Shown here: one piece after another, positions 45,004 through 53,964 of the stretch
How the letters are laid out: each line of letters begins with the position of its first letter
Position numbering within the stretch: the stretch's first letter is position 1
From: UBA1494_A sp963973975
Lineage (GTDB): Bacteria > Bacteroidota > Bacteroidia > Flavobacteriales_E > Vicingaceae
Assembly (NCBI GenBank): GCA_963973975.1
Contig: CAXBCF010000008.1
Span: forward strand, 56,844-120,843
Reading direction: 5' to 3'
Length of the DNA: 64,000 bases
Position numbers and translations under genes: made by a program
The notes under the pieces: model-generated
Databases searched by the model: none
What the model saw: only the letters and a program-made list of their open reading frames with translations
What the model was told of the DNA's origin: nothing

Positions 45004-47193
45004 ATGGCTGAATCTAAAGAAAAAGCTTCTGAAAAAGAAGCAGCAGAAAAACCAAAAACTGCAAAAAAAACAGTAGCATCTAAAACTACTGATAAGCCTC
45101 AAAAAGAGGAAACAAAAAGTCCAAAAACAACAAGCAAAGCAGCACCAAAAGCTAAAAAAGAAGAAACTCCAAAAGCTGATGCTCCAAAAGCAGAAGCTAA
45201 GAAAACGGAGGCTAAAGAAGCTACTGCTAAGGTAAAAGAAACTGCTTCTGACATCAACTCAGAAACCTTAAAGGCTAAAAAGCCTAGACAAAAGGTAGCT
45301 CCTAGAGATGAGGCAATTGTTGAAGATAAAACTACTGAGCCAGAAGAGGTAGTTGCTGAAGCACCAAAAACAAAAGAAGAACGTCTGAAAGATCAAGAAG
45401 ATTTCAGAAAAGACTTTGATTGGGATGCTGTTGGTAAATACGACGATAAATACCCTGAAGCTGAGCAGAAAGAGCTTGAGACCATGTACGAAGAAACCAT
45501 CAACTCAATCAATGAGCAAGATGTTGTAGATGGCGAAGTTGTGAGCATTACTCCTCGCGAAGTTGTTGTCAACATTGGCTACAAGTCTGATGGTGTAATT
45601 AGTAAATCTGAATTGCGCTACAATGAAGACCTTAAGATTGGAGATAAAGTTGAAGTTTTCATAGAAAATCAAGAAGATAAAAATGGGCAATTAGTGCTTT
45701 CACACAGAAAAGCTCGTGCTTTAAGAGCATGGGATCGTGTGAATGATGCATTGAACACTCAAGAAATTATTAAAGGTCACGTTAAGTGCAGAACTAAAGG
45801 TGGTTTAATTGTCGATGTATTCGGAATAGAAGCTTTCTTACCTGGTTCTCAAATTGATGTGAAGCCAATTAGAGATTACGATGTCTATGTTGATAAAACC
45901 ATGGAATTTAAAGTGGTTAAAATCAATAAAGAATTTAGAAACGTTGTTGTTTCTCATAAAGCACTTATTGAAGCTGAGCTAGAAGTTCAGAAAAAAGAAA
46001 TAATTTCTCAATTAGAGAAAGGACAAGTATTGGAAGGAACTGTGAAAAACATTACTTCTTATGGTGTCTTTATCGATTTAGGTGGAGTAGATGGTTTGGT
46101 TCACATTACAGACCTTTCATGGGGTAGAGTTAATCATCCTGAGGAAGTTGTACAGTTGGATCAAAAAATTCAAGTAGTTATTTTGGACTTCGATGATGAT
46201 AAGAAAAGAATTGCTTTGGGAATGAAGCAATTAGAAGGTCATCCATGGGAGAAATTAGACGATAAACTACAAGTTGGCGACAAAGTGAAAGGAAAAGTTG
46301 TTGTTGTTGCTGATTATGGTGCTTTCGTTGAAATTCAACCAGGAGTTGAAGGATTGATTCACGTTTCTGAAATTTCTTGGTCGAACCAATTGCAGCCTGC
46401 TCAAGCTTTCTTTAAAGTTGGCGATGAGGTAGAAGCTGAAATTTTAACCCTAGACAGAGAAGAAAGAAAAATGTCACTAGGTGTTAAACAATTGACAAAC
46501 GATCCTTGGGAAGGAATTGAAGACAGGTACCCAATCGAATCTAAGCACACAGGAAAAGTTACCAATATCTCTGATTTTGGAGTTTTCGTTGAGTTGCAAG
46601 ATGGGATCGACGGATTAGTTCACATTTCAGATCTTTCTTGGCAAAAGAAAATCAATCACCCGAAAGAAGTTACTGCTGTAGGTGAAGAAATGGAAGTTGT
46701 TATTCTAGAACTCGACAAAGAAAACAGAAGGTTGAGTTTAGGATACAAACAATTGGAAGAAAATCCATGGGAGACTTTCGAAACAGTATTTGAAATTGGA
46801 AGTATCCACAAAGGAACCATTTCTGAAATCAATGCTAAGGGAGCTACAATTATTCTTCCTTATGGAGTTGAAGCTTTTGCAACGCCTAAAAACTTAATCA
46901 AAGAAGACAATACAACTGCAGGAAAAGATGAAGAACTTGATTTTAAAATCATGGAATTCAACAAAAATGCAAAGAAGATTGCCGTTTCACATACTCAAGT
47001 TCACAAAGATGTAGAGTATGAAGAGAAAGTAGAAAAACGCAACCAGGCGAAATCCAATCAGCGTGCTACTGAAAAAGCAATTAAAAGTATGAATAGCAAA
47101 CAGGAACGTACTACTCTTGGAGATTTAGACGCCCTAGCCAATTTAAAAGGTGAATTGGAAGAAGGTGAAGCAAAATCTAAAAAGAAGAAATAA
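45004..47193 (+). CDS. rpsA: 30S ribosomal protein S1 with long low-complexity N-terminus
   Basis: A 729-residue protein. About 125 N-terminal residues are Lys/Ala/Glu/Thr-rich and likely disordered (KADAPKAEAKKTEAKEATAK). Six S1 domains follow: VVDGEVVSITPREVVVNIGY, IIKGHVKCRTKGGLIVDVFG, VLEGTVKNITSYGVFIDLGG, KVKGKVVVVADYGAFVEIQP, KHTGKVTNISDFGVFVELQD and the divergent IHKGTISEINAKGATIILPY. S1 delivers mRNA to the 30S subunit, especially where Shine-Dalgarno sites are absent, as at most starts in this window. Single-gene unit with its own promoter and terminator. Confidence 0.96.
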   Translation: MAESKEKASEKEAAEKPKTAKKTVASKTTDKPQKEETKSPKTTSKAAPKAKKEETPKADAPKAEAKKTEAKEATAKVKETASDINSETLKAKKPRQKVAPRDEAIVEDKTTEPEEVVAEAPKTKEERLKDQEDFRKDFDWDAVGKYDDKYPEAEQKELETMYEETINSINEQDVVDGEVVSITPREVVVNIGYKSDGVISKSELRYNEDLKIGDKVEVFIENQEDKNGQLVLSHRKARALRAWDRVNDALNTQEIIKGHVKCRTKGGLIVDVFGIEAFLPGSQIDVKPIRDYDVYVDKTMEFKVVKINKEFRNVVVSHKALIEAELEVQKKEIISQLEKGQVLEGTVKNITSYGVFIDLGGVDGLVHITDLSWGRVNHPEEVVQLDQKIQVVILDFDDDKKRIALGMKQLEGHPWEKLDDKLQVGDKVKGKVVVVADYGAFVEIQPGVEGLIHVSEISWSNQLQPAQAFFKVGDEVEAEILTLDREERKMSLGVKQLTNDPWEGIEDRYPIESKHTGKVTNISDFGVFVELQDGIDGLVHISDLSWQKKINHPKEVTAVGEEMEVVILELDKENRRLSLGYKQLEENPWETFETVFEIGSIHKGTISEINAKGATIILPYGVEAFATPKNLIKEDNTTAGKDEELDFKIMEFNKNAKKIAVSHTQVHKDVEYEEKVEKRNQAKSNQRATEKAIKSMNSKQERTTLGDLDALANLKGELEEGEAKSKKKK

Positions 47194-47217
47194 AAATTCT
47201 GTTTAGATAATTATTTT

Positions 47218-47252
47218 AAAAGCGGAGAAGTGAAGACTTCTTCGCTTTTTTT
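47218..47252 (+). terminator. Intrinsic terminator of rpsA
   Basis: Arms AAAGCGGAGAAGT-type (47218-47231) and ACTTCTTCGCTTTT (47236-47249) pair with one G-T position and a four-base loop, then continue into T. It lies 24 bases after the rpsA stop and before the next gene's ATG at 47271. Confidence 0.88.
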
Positions 47253-47270
47253 TGCTATTTTTCCAAGTAC

Positions 47271-47855
47271 ATGAAAATTATATCTATTAGATTATTTTGC
47301 CTTTTCATTCTATTGATATTCTCAATAAAGAATCAAGCACAATCGAATATTGTTTACAATTCAGGTTTTGAGCAGATTAAAGGCTCAAATGGGACTAATG
47401 TATTACAATTAGATGCTGCATTGTTTTGGGAACAAATGAATAGTGCTGATGTATACATAAAAAAAGTTTTAGGTGATATCCCACATGGTAATATTGCACG
47501 ATTAGCAACTTATTTTAATGAAGTGATGATTGGTTCGCTTAAAAGAAATTTGATGAAAGGCGAGAGAATCACTTTTAAATTTGACTTGTATTCCGAAAAG
47601 AGTAAGCAATACAATAATAATTTCAGTTTGTTGTTTTGCGAATATCAATGTGATTCGGTTAGTTCAATTCCTATCCCAATTAAAAAAATAAAGAAAGGGT
47701 GGCAGACAATTTCAGTGGAAATGATTGTTTCGAATACAACTGATACTTTTTGCTTTATTGGATCTTCAAAGAATATTGAGGATACATTTTTTTTAGATAA
47801 CATGGAAATAATTGCAGAAGATGTTTATCACAATGATTCAACTACAGATTTTTAG
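47271..47855 (+). CDS. Small secreted protein, probable jelly-roll (carbohydrate-binding-like) fold
   Basis: A 194-residue protein with signal peptide (1-23, ending IKNQAQ), then NIVYNSGFEQIKGSN, the N-terminal motif often opening Bacteroidota jelly-roll domains ('N-x-G/S-F-E'). The beta-rich middle and the closing FFLDNMEIIAED (the 'DN' strand typical of such folds) support this. No catalytic residues are recognisable and binding partner is unknown. It is 18 bases past the rpsA terminator's T-run, on the same strand. Confidence 0.7.
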   Translation: MKIISIRLFCLFILLIFSIKNQAQSNIVYNSGFEQIKGSNGTNVLQLDAALFWEQMNSADVYIKKVLGDIPHGNIARLATYFNEVMIGSLKRNLMKGERITFKFDLYSEKSKQYNNNFSLLFCEYQCDSVSSIPIPIKKIKKGWQTISVEMIVSNTTDTFCFIGSSKNIEDTFFLDNMEIIAEDVYHNDSTTDF

Positions 47856-47860
47856 TGTTT

Positions 47861-48730
47861 TCAAGCTAAAATCTCGGCCACATTCTCCTTAATTTTAAGG
47901 CTTAAATTATCGGTAGGCAAGTCATTGCTATCAGTCCCAAAAGGATCTTCAATTTCTTCAGCCAACAGTTCTAAACTTCCTAGAATGTATAAAACAAAGG
48001 TTGCAATGGGAATGGTCCAATAATGAAATTCGTGCGCTAAGCCGAAAGGGAGAGTAATGGTGTAAATAAAAATAAATTTCTTAATGAATAAATTGTAGGA
48101 AAAGGGGATGGGGGTGTTTTTAATTCGCTCGCATGCTCCAATAATATCGGTCAGCGCTTTAATTTCTTTGTCTATTGTTATGAGTTGATCTCCACTTAGC
48201 CTTTTTTCACGATAAGCCGTGTGAAGCTCTTGATACATAAAAGAAGCAATCTTATTAGGAATGTGTTTGATTTTGCTCAATTCCGATTTAGGTAAAAATG
48301 CAGTCTCCTCTAATTCTTCTAAAATAACACCTTCACGCAGATGCTCCTTCATAGCTATTACATAGTTTGGAATTAAAATTTTAAAGCGAGCTCTGATTGG
48401 GTCGTTTTCACTGAAAATAGCATTGACTTTAATGGCTAAGTTTCGGCTGTTGTTAACGAGAGCACCCCAATTTTTTCTTCCTTCCCACCAACGTTCATAG
48501 GCTGTGTTGGTTCTAAAAACCAATAGAAGTGCAATTACAAAACCCAAAAGAGAGTGAACCTGTATGCTGTTCGAGAAAATATCAAGCTGCTGAAAATGCA
48601 ATTCAGCATAGGCTAAAAGACCTGTGCAGATGGCAAAGAAAAAAAGCACCCAAAACATTTTTCTGAAAGTATCGCTTCTGTGGAATTTAAATATTAAGCC
48701 AAACCAACTGCGGGGATTGTATTGAATCAT
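47861..48730 (-). CDS. Bestrophin-like (YneE family) membrane channel
   Basis: A 289-residue protein: PRSWFGLIFKFHRSDTFRKM at the N-terminus, the family signature LVFRTNTAYERWWEGRKNWG and a C-terminal LYILGSLELLAEEIEDPFGT. These match bacterial bestrophin homologues, pentameric ion channels of the inner membrane; ion selectivity is unknown. It ends five bases from the convergent small secreted-protein gene and begins next to the tracrRNA terminator. Confidence 0.9.
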   Translation of the reverse strand: MIQYNPRSWFGLIFKFHRSDTFRKMFWVLFFFAICTGLLAYAELHFQQLDIFSNSIQVHSLLGFVIALLLVFRTNTAYERWWEGRKNWGALVNNSRNLAIKVNAIFSENDPIRARFKILIPNYVIAMKEHLREGVILEELEETAFLPKSELSKIKHIPNKIASFMYQELHTAYREKRLSGDQLITIDKEIKALTDIIGACERIKNTPIPFSYNLFIKKFIFIYTITLPFGLAHEFHYWTIPIATFVLYILGSLELLAEEIEDPFGTDSNDLPTDNLSLKIKENVAEILA

Positions 48731-48799
48731 TTATTAAGTTTAGAATTGTGAAAGCATTGAATTTGCCATTGGGATTGAACATTGGCAAACTAGTATATG

Positions 48800-48879
48800 A
48801 AAAACGACCACGCAAGCGTGGCCGTAGTAAGTGTTTTCACAACGGAATAATCCTTATTGTGAATAGCTTCAAAATTGTG
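48800..48879 (-). ncRNA. Candidate tracrRNA of the type II-C system
   Basis: On the minus strand the stretch 48857-48878 is complementary to the start of the crRNA-sense repeat (the plus strand here reads TTGTGAATAGCTTCAAAATT; the repeat has one extra T). It is followed by the nexus-like AAGGATTATTCCGTTGTG, then a terminator stem (CGGCCACGC/GCGTGGTCG, plus 48805-48824, one G-U pair) and five U. This order, anti-repeat, nexus, terminator hairpin, is that of type II-C tracrRNAs. A -7 motif TATATTTG sits just upstream. The exact 5' end is estimated. It is transcribed divergently from cas9. Confidence 0.85.
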
Positions 48880-48882
48880 CTT

Positions 48883-48890
48883 CAAATATA
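48883..48890 (-). promoter_or_regulatory. -7 element of the tracrRNA
   Basis: TATATTTG on the minus strand matches TAnnTTTG exactly and lies immediately before the anti-repeat. A TTG at the usual distance is not seen. Confidence 0.6.
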
Positions 48891-48959
48891 ATGAGATATC
48901 ATTAAAAATAGTTCTTTTATAAAAAAAGTTTATTTTTAGGCTCATTTAAAAATTTGAAT

Positions 48960-51900
48960 ATGAAGAGAATATTAGGTTTGGATTTGGGAAGTACTTCTAT
49001 TGGGTGGGCATTAGTGAATGAAGCTGACTTAGAAAATGAAAGTTCATCAATCATTAAAACAGGAGTTAGAGTTATTCCTTTAACAACAGATGAGCAAGGT
49101 AATTTTGAAAAAGGTAAAGCAATAACCACCAATCAAGATAGAACTGCAAAAAGGAGTGCTCGCAGAAATTTACAACGCTATAAGTTGAGAAGGAATGAAC
49201 TTATTAAAATTTTAAAATCAATAAACTTTATAGAGGACTCATCAATTCTTTCAGAAGATGGAAAAAGGACAACTTTTCAAACTTTAGAGATAAGGGCAAA
49301 AGCAGCGATTGCAAAAATTGAAAAAGAGGAATTAGCTAGAGTTTTTATTGCTATAAATAAAAAGAGAGGATATAAAAGCAGCAGAAAAGCTAAGAATGAA
49401 GAAGATGGAGGTAATTTAATAGATGGTATGAGTGTAGCACGTGAACTTCAAAAAAGGGGATTAACACCTGGACAATATTCTCTTGATTTGCTTTTGAAGA
49501 AAAAAAAGAATTTGCCTGATTATTATCGTTCTGATTTACAAGATGAATTTGATAAAATATGGAATTTTCAAAAACAGTATCACCTAACTATTTTAACCGA
49601 TGTGTTTTATGAAAATATAAAGGACAAGGGACAGAGAGCAACATCTGCTTCATTTTGGAATAAGTATGGTTTTAATACTGCAGAAAATAAAGGAGATAGA
49701 AATGAAAAAAAGTTACAAGCTTACCAATGGAGAGTTAAAGCATTAAGTGAGAAATTAGATAAAGAAGAAGTTGCTTATGTGATTACTGAAATAAATAATG
49801 ATTTAAATAAATCAAGTGGTTATTTAGGAGCAATTAGTGATCGAAGTAAAGAACTATATTTTAATAAACAAACTGTAGGTCAGTATTTATTAGAACAAAT
49901 AAAGAATAACCCACATACACGATTAAAGAATCAGGTTTTTTATAGAAAGGATTATGAGGATGAATTTGATGTTATTTGGAATGAACAATCAAAACATCAT
50001 AAAGAGTTAACTGATGATTTAAAAAACGAAATTAAGAATATCATTATTTTCTATCAGAGACCCTTAAAATCTCAAAAAGGTTTAATCAGCATTTGTGAAT
50101 TGGAAGGAGCAGAGCGTGAAATTCTTGTTGATGGCAAGGTGAAAAAGAAAATTATAGGACCGAGAGTTTGCCCTAAGTCATCGCCTTTATTTCAGGAGTT
50201 TAGAATTTGGCAACGCTTAAATGACTTAGTAGTAGAAGATAAAAAAGAAGGGTTAAAGTTAAAATTAGATGAAGAAAGCAAAGCGCTTTTATTTGAAGAA
50301 TTGAATATTAAAGCTGAGCTTTCAAGTAAAGAATTTTTTAGTCTTTTATCTAAGAATTCGAAAAATTTTGAGCTCAATTTTAAAAAATTAGATGGAAATC
50401 GCACTATATCTAAGTTGTATGAAGCATATAATAAAATAATAGTAGCTTCAGGACATGGAGAACATGATTTTTCTAAAATGAATGCTCAAGAAATAAATCA
50501 ACTTGTTAGTGAAGTATTTGGCTCTTTAGGAATTAATACTTCAATTTTGACATTTGACTCAACCCTAGAGGGCAAGGAAATTGAACAACAAGCATTTTAT
50601 CAATTATGGCATCTTTTATACTCATATGAAGGCGATAAGTCAAAAACAGGAAACGAAAGCCTAATTCAAAAGCTGGGTGATAAATTTGGTTTTGAGAACG
50701 AGTACGCTAAAATTATGGCTAGTGTGACTTTTGAGGATGATTATGGAAGTCTGAGTTCAAAAGCAATAGCCAAAATTTTACCTCATTTAAAAGATGGCTT
50801 GCAGTATGATGAAGCCGCTAAACTGGCAGGATACAATCATTCTAAATCGCTTAATAAAGAAGAGCGAGCAAATAAAATTTTAAAAGAAAGACTCGAACTT
50901 TTAGAAAAAAATAGTCTTAGAAACCCAGTAGTTGAGAAAATTCTAAATCAAACTATAAATGTTGTTAATGCTATTATTGATGAGTATGGAAAGCCTGATG
51001 AGATACGCTTAGAATTGGCTAGAGAGTTAAAAAAGAGTGCCAAAGAGAGAGAGGAAATGACATTAAGTATTAGTAGAGCTACTGCGGAATATGAAAAAGT
51101 TAGAAAAGTTCTGCAAACTGAGTTTGGTTTGCCTTTTGTAAGTAGAAACGATATTATTCGCTACAGACTTTGGAAAGAAACTGAAGGTGTTTCAATCTAT
51201 TCAGGAAAGCTCATTAAACCTTCACAACTTTTTTCAAAAGAAATCGATATAGAACATATCATACCAAAAGCAAGACTTTTTGATGATTCTTTTGCGAATA
51301 AAACATTATGTGAAAGAGAACTGAATAGAGAAAAAAGTAATGATACTTCATATGATTATCTTAAAGGAAAACTAACCGCAGATGAATTTGATCAGTTTCT
51401 GTCCAGAGTAGAAGACCTCTATAAAAACAAAAAGATAGGAAAGGGGAAGTATAAAAAATTGATGATGGAAAGTAGTAATATTCCTGATGATTTTATTGAA
51501 AGAGACCTCAGAAACTCTCAATATATTGCAAAAAAGACAAAGGAGCTATTAGAAGAAGTTTGCAGAACTGTGAATACAACTACAGGTAGTGTCACTAATA
51601 AACTAAGAGAAGATTGGCAGTTGATTCATGTAATGCAAGAATTAAATTGGGATAAATACGATAAACAAGGTTTAACGTATTATGAAACAAATAAAAAAGG
51701 GGTAAAATTACCCAGAATAAAAGCTTGGACTAAAAGAAACGACCATCGACATCACGCAATGGATGCGTTGACTGTTGCTTTTACAAAGTATAATCACGTT
51801 CAATATTTAAATAATTTGAATACTCGAAGGGGTGATGAAAAAAGTAGTAAAACATCGGCTATTTATGCAATTGAAAAAAAAGAACTATATAAAGATGAAA

Positions 51901-53099
51901 ATGGAAAATTGAAATTTAAGCCACCAATGCCTCTAGAAAATTTTAGATCAGAAGCAAAAAAGCAGTTAGAGAACACGTTGATTTCCTTTAAAGCAAAAAA
52001 CAAGGTTGTTACACCTAATAAAAATAAGATTAAAAAGAAGGTTGGCTATAAAATTCAAGATGTAGATACTCCAAGAGGACAGTTGCATTTAGAAACCATT
52101 TATGGAAGCATTAAGCAATACGAAGCGAAGAATGTAAAAGTAGGTAGTAACTTCGATGAAACATTAATTAAAAAGGTTGCTAAAAAGAAGTACAGAGATG
52201 CTTTATTAGATAGGTTTATTTCAAATGATAAAGATGCAAAGAAAGCATTTTCAGGTAAGAATAGCTTGACGAAAAACCCTATCTATTTGGATGAAAAACA
52301 ACAATTTCAAATGCCCGATAAGGTTAAAATTGTTGAGGAAGTAACAGTTTATACCATTCGCAAACCAATTAGTCCTGAATTGAAAGTTGAAAAAGTAATT
52401 GATGTAAAGATCAAGCAAATTTTACAACAAAGACTGGAAGAAAACGGTGGTGACCCCAAAAAAGCCTTCGTAAACTTGGATGAAAACCCTATTTGGCTTA
52501 ATAAAGAAAAAGGAATTGAAATTAAAAGTGTAACAATAAAGGGTGTAAGTAATGCTATTTCACTACACGATAAAAAAGACAAAAATGGTAAGTTAATTTT
52601 AGATAAAAAAGGAAAAACACAGCCTGTTGACTTTGTGAATACCGGCAATAATCATCATGTAGCTATTTACAAAGATGCAAAAGGGAATTTACAAGAAGAC
52701 GTTGTTACCTTCTTTGATGCCCTTGCGAGAGTTAATGAAGGCTTGCCAATTATAAACAAAACTTTTAATATCCAAGATGGTTGGGAGTTTAAATTCACCT
52801 TGAAACAAAACGAATACTTTGTTTTTCCAAATGAAAGCACAGGGTTTTTCCCTAATGAAATTGATTTGATGGATGAAAATAATTACTATTTAATAAGTCC
52901 TAATTTGTTTCGAGTGCAGAAGTTTGGTTCGCTTTTATCTGGTTTTTGGTTTAGACATCATTTAGAAACTAATATTGAAGTAAAAAAAGAGCTTAAACAT
53001 ATAACTTTTAAAGTAATTCAAAGTGCAAATAACTTGAAGGGTATTATAAAGGTTAGAATTAATCACCTTGGCAAAATTGTAGCAGAAGGGGAGTATTAA
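48960..53099 (+). CDS. cas9: CRISPR-associated endonuclease Cas9, type II-C
   Basis: About 1379 residues. RuvC-I is RILGLDLGSTSIGWALV (Asp8); the Arg-rich bridge helix is RTAKRSARRNLQRYKLRRNE; RuvC-II is EIRLELARELKKS (Glu685); HNH is DIEHIIPKARLFDDSFANKT (His766) with Asn789 in RELNREKSN; RuvC-III is DHRHHAMDALTVAF (His932, Asp935). All catalytic residues are present, so the enzyme looks active. The start is taken at the ATG 48960; a TTG two codons earlier is less likely. No csn2 or cas4 accompanies it, hence II-C. Confidence 0.97.
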   Translation: MKRILGLDLGSTSIGWALVNEADLENESSSIIKTGVRVIPLTTDEQGNFEKGKAITTNQDRTAKRSARRNLQRYKLRRNELIKILKSINFIEDSSILSEDGKRTTFQTLEIRAKAAIAKIEKEELARVFIAINKKRGYKSSRKAKNEEDGGNLIDGMSVARELQKRGLTPGQYSLDLLLKKKKNLPDYYRSDLQDEFDKIWNFQKQYHLTILTDVFYENIKDKGQRATSASFWNKYGFNTAENKGDRNEKKLQAYQWRVKALSEKLDKEEVAYVITEINNDLNKSSGYLGAISDRSKELYFNKQTVGQYLLEQIKNNPHTRLKNQVFYRKDYEDEFDVIWNEQSKHHKELTDDLKNEIKNIIIFYQRPLKSQKGLISICELEGAEREILVDGKVKKKIIGPRVCPKSSPLFQEFRIWQRLNDLVVEDKKEGLKLKLDEESKALLFEELNIKAELSSKEFFSLLSKNSKNFELNFKKLDGNRTISKLYEAYNKIIVASGHGEHDFSKMNAQEINQLVSEVFGSLGINTSILTFDSTLEGKEIEQQAFYQLWHLLYSYEGDKSKTGNESLIQKLGDKFGFENEYAKIMASVTFEDDYGSLSSKAIAKILPHLKDGLQYDEAAKLAGYNHSKSLNKEERANKILKERLELLEKNSLRNPVVEKILNQTINVVNAIIDEYGKPDEIRLELARELKKSAKEREEMTLSISRATAEYEKVRKVLQTEFGLPFVSRNDIIRYRLWKETEGVSIYSGKLIKPSQLFSKEIDIEHIIPKARLFDDSFANKTLCERELNREKSNDTSYDYLKGKLTADEFDQFLSRVEDLYKNKKIGKGKYKKLMMESSNIPDDFIERDLRNSQYIAKKTKELLEEVCRTVNTTTGSVTNKLREDWQLIHVMQELNWDKYDKQGLTYYETNKKGVKLPRIKAWTKRNDHRHHAMDALTVAFTKYNHVQYLNNLNTRRGDEKSSKTSAIYAIEKKELYKDENGKLKFKPPMPLENFRSEAKKQLENTLISFKAKNKVVTPNKNKIKKKVGYKIQDVDTPRGQLHLETIYGSIKQYEAKNVKVGSNFDETLIKKVAKKKYRDALLDRFISNDKDAKKAFSGKNSLTKNPIYLDEKQQFQMPDKVKIVEEVTVYTIRKPISPELKVEKVIDVKIKQILQQRLEENGGDPKKAFVNLDENPIWLNKEKGIEIKSVTIKGVSNAISLHDKKDKNGKLILDKKGKTQPVDFVNTGNNHHVAIYKDAKGNLQEDVVTFFDALARVNEGLPIINKTFNIQDGWEFKFTLKQNEYFVFPNESTGFFPNEIDLMDENNYYLISPNLFRVQKFGSLLSGFWFRHHLETNIEVKKELKHITFKVIQSANNLKGIIKVRINHLGKIVAEGEY

Positions 53100-53110
53100 C
53101 TTTAATTATT

Positions 53111-53141
53111 CCCTTTTGAAAGTTTGAAACTTTCAAAAGGG
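53111..53141. repeat. REP-like palindrome upstream of the transposase gene
   Basis: Two perfect 15-base arms (CCCTTTTGAAAGTTT, centre G, AAACTTTCAAAAGGG) between cas9 and the transposase gene. The core is nearly the same as the 41-base palindrome inside that gene (53377-53417). Confidence 0.85.
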
Positions 53142-53156
53142 TTATAAAGAATTCAT

Positions 53157-53762
53157 ATGGAAGCTGAAAAATATTACCATATTTTTAATCGTGCAAATGG
53201 TGATGAACGACTATTTCGCTGTGAAGAAAATTATCGGTTTTTTCTACAACAATGGCAGAAATACATTAGTCCGATTGCAACAAGCTATGTTTATTGTTTG
53301 CTACCCAATCATTTTCATTTCTTGATACAAACCCATTCTGAAGAAAAGCTCTGTAGAAACTTAAATTTTTCTCAAGAACAACCTTTTGGAAAGTTTCAAA
53401 CTTTCCAAAAGGTTGTTTCCAAGCAATTCTCTAATTTATTTAGTAGTTATACCCAAGCTTTAAATAAAATGTATGGAAGGCATGGTAGTTTGTTTTCTCC
53501 CAATTTTAAAAGAAAAGAAATAACTACTGAGAACTATTTAAGAAACTTGGTATGTTACATTCATGCTAACGCTGTTCATCATGGTTTGAGCTGCAGAATA
53601 GATGAATGGAAGCACAGTTCATACACTCAAATGATCGAGAAGGATTTTGGTTTTATTGATTCTATGGCAGTTATTCAGTGGTTTGAAGACCTAGAAAATT
53701 TAATTTTTTGTCACTTACAGAAGTCCTCTTTTTTTATTGAAGAAAATGAATTAGAATTGTAA
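53157..53762 (+). CDS. REP-associated tyrosine transposase (Y1/HUH family), inserted between cas9 and cas1
   Basis: A 201-residue single-strand transposase: YHIFNRANGDERLFRCEENY at the N-terminus, the HUH motif in YCLLPNHFHFLIQTHS, NKMYGRHGSLFSPNFKRKEI, and the nucleophile-bearing helix NYLRNLVCYIHANAVHHGL. These are the signatures of the RAYT group, which act on REP palindromes. It is complete and could be active. Residues about 74-87 (EQPFGKFQTFQKVV) are encoded by a perfect palindrome matching the one upstream of the gene. Its position splits the cas9-cas1-cas2 order, but both neighbours are intact. Confidence 0.9.
   Translation: MEAEKYYHIFNRANGDERLFRCEENYRFFLQQWQKYISPIATSYVYCLLPNHFHFLIQTHSEEKLCRNLNFSQEQPFGKFQTFQKVVSKQFSNLFSSYTQALNKMYGRHGSLFSPNFKRKEITTENYLRNLVCYIHANAVHHGLSCRIDEWKHSSYTQMIEKDFGFIDSMAVIQWFEDLENLIFCHLQKSSFFIEENELEL
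53377..53417. repeat. 41-base palindrome inside the transposase coding sequence
   Basis: Perfect 20-base arms around one central C at 53397; left arm ends CCTTTTGGAAAGTTT, right arm begins AAACTTTCCAAAAGG. It shares the core CCTTTTGrAAAGTTT with the palindrome at 53111-53141 and stays in frame. Confidence 0.9.
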
Positions 53763-53964
53763 GTGTATTGTACCAATTCTCATTATAAAACAGTTCAATT
53801 GTTTTGTAATGTTAGAAGTGGTAAATGCCGATACAGAATATAAACAGTTCTTATAGGCTGTATAATATTCGTAATCGGTATTACCTAAAAAATTGTGATT
53901 GATTGATTTATGGAAATTAAGGCATGATTTTTTCACAGAGGCCTTAATTATTAAAAAATTAATC
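53763..53964 (+). other. Region between transposase and cas1 with two inverted repeats
   Basis: An imperfect fold-back pairs 53824-53841 (AATGCCGATACAGAATAT) with 53862-53882, and a perfect 8-base pair ATTAAGGC/GCCTTAAT (53916-53923 and 53941-53948) lies 17 bases before the cas1 ATG. The first may mark the end of the transposon, the second could influence cas1-cas2 expression. No gene is seen. Confidence 0.5.

Noticed and set aside
53097..53141. Palindrome after cas9 as its intrinsic terminator
   Set aside because: No T-run follows either arm, and the sequence matches the palindrome in the transposase gene, so a REP-like origin is more likely.
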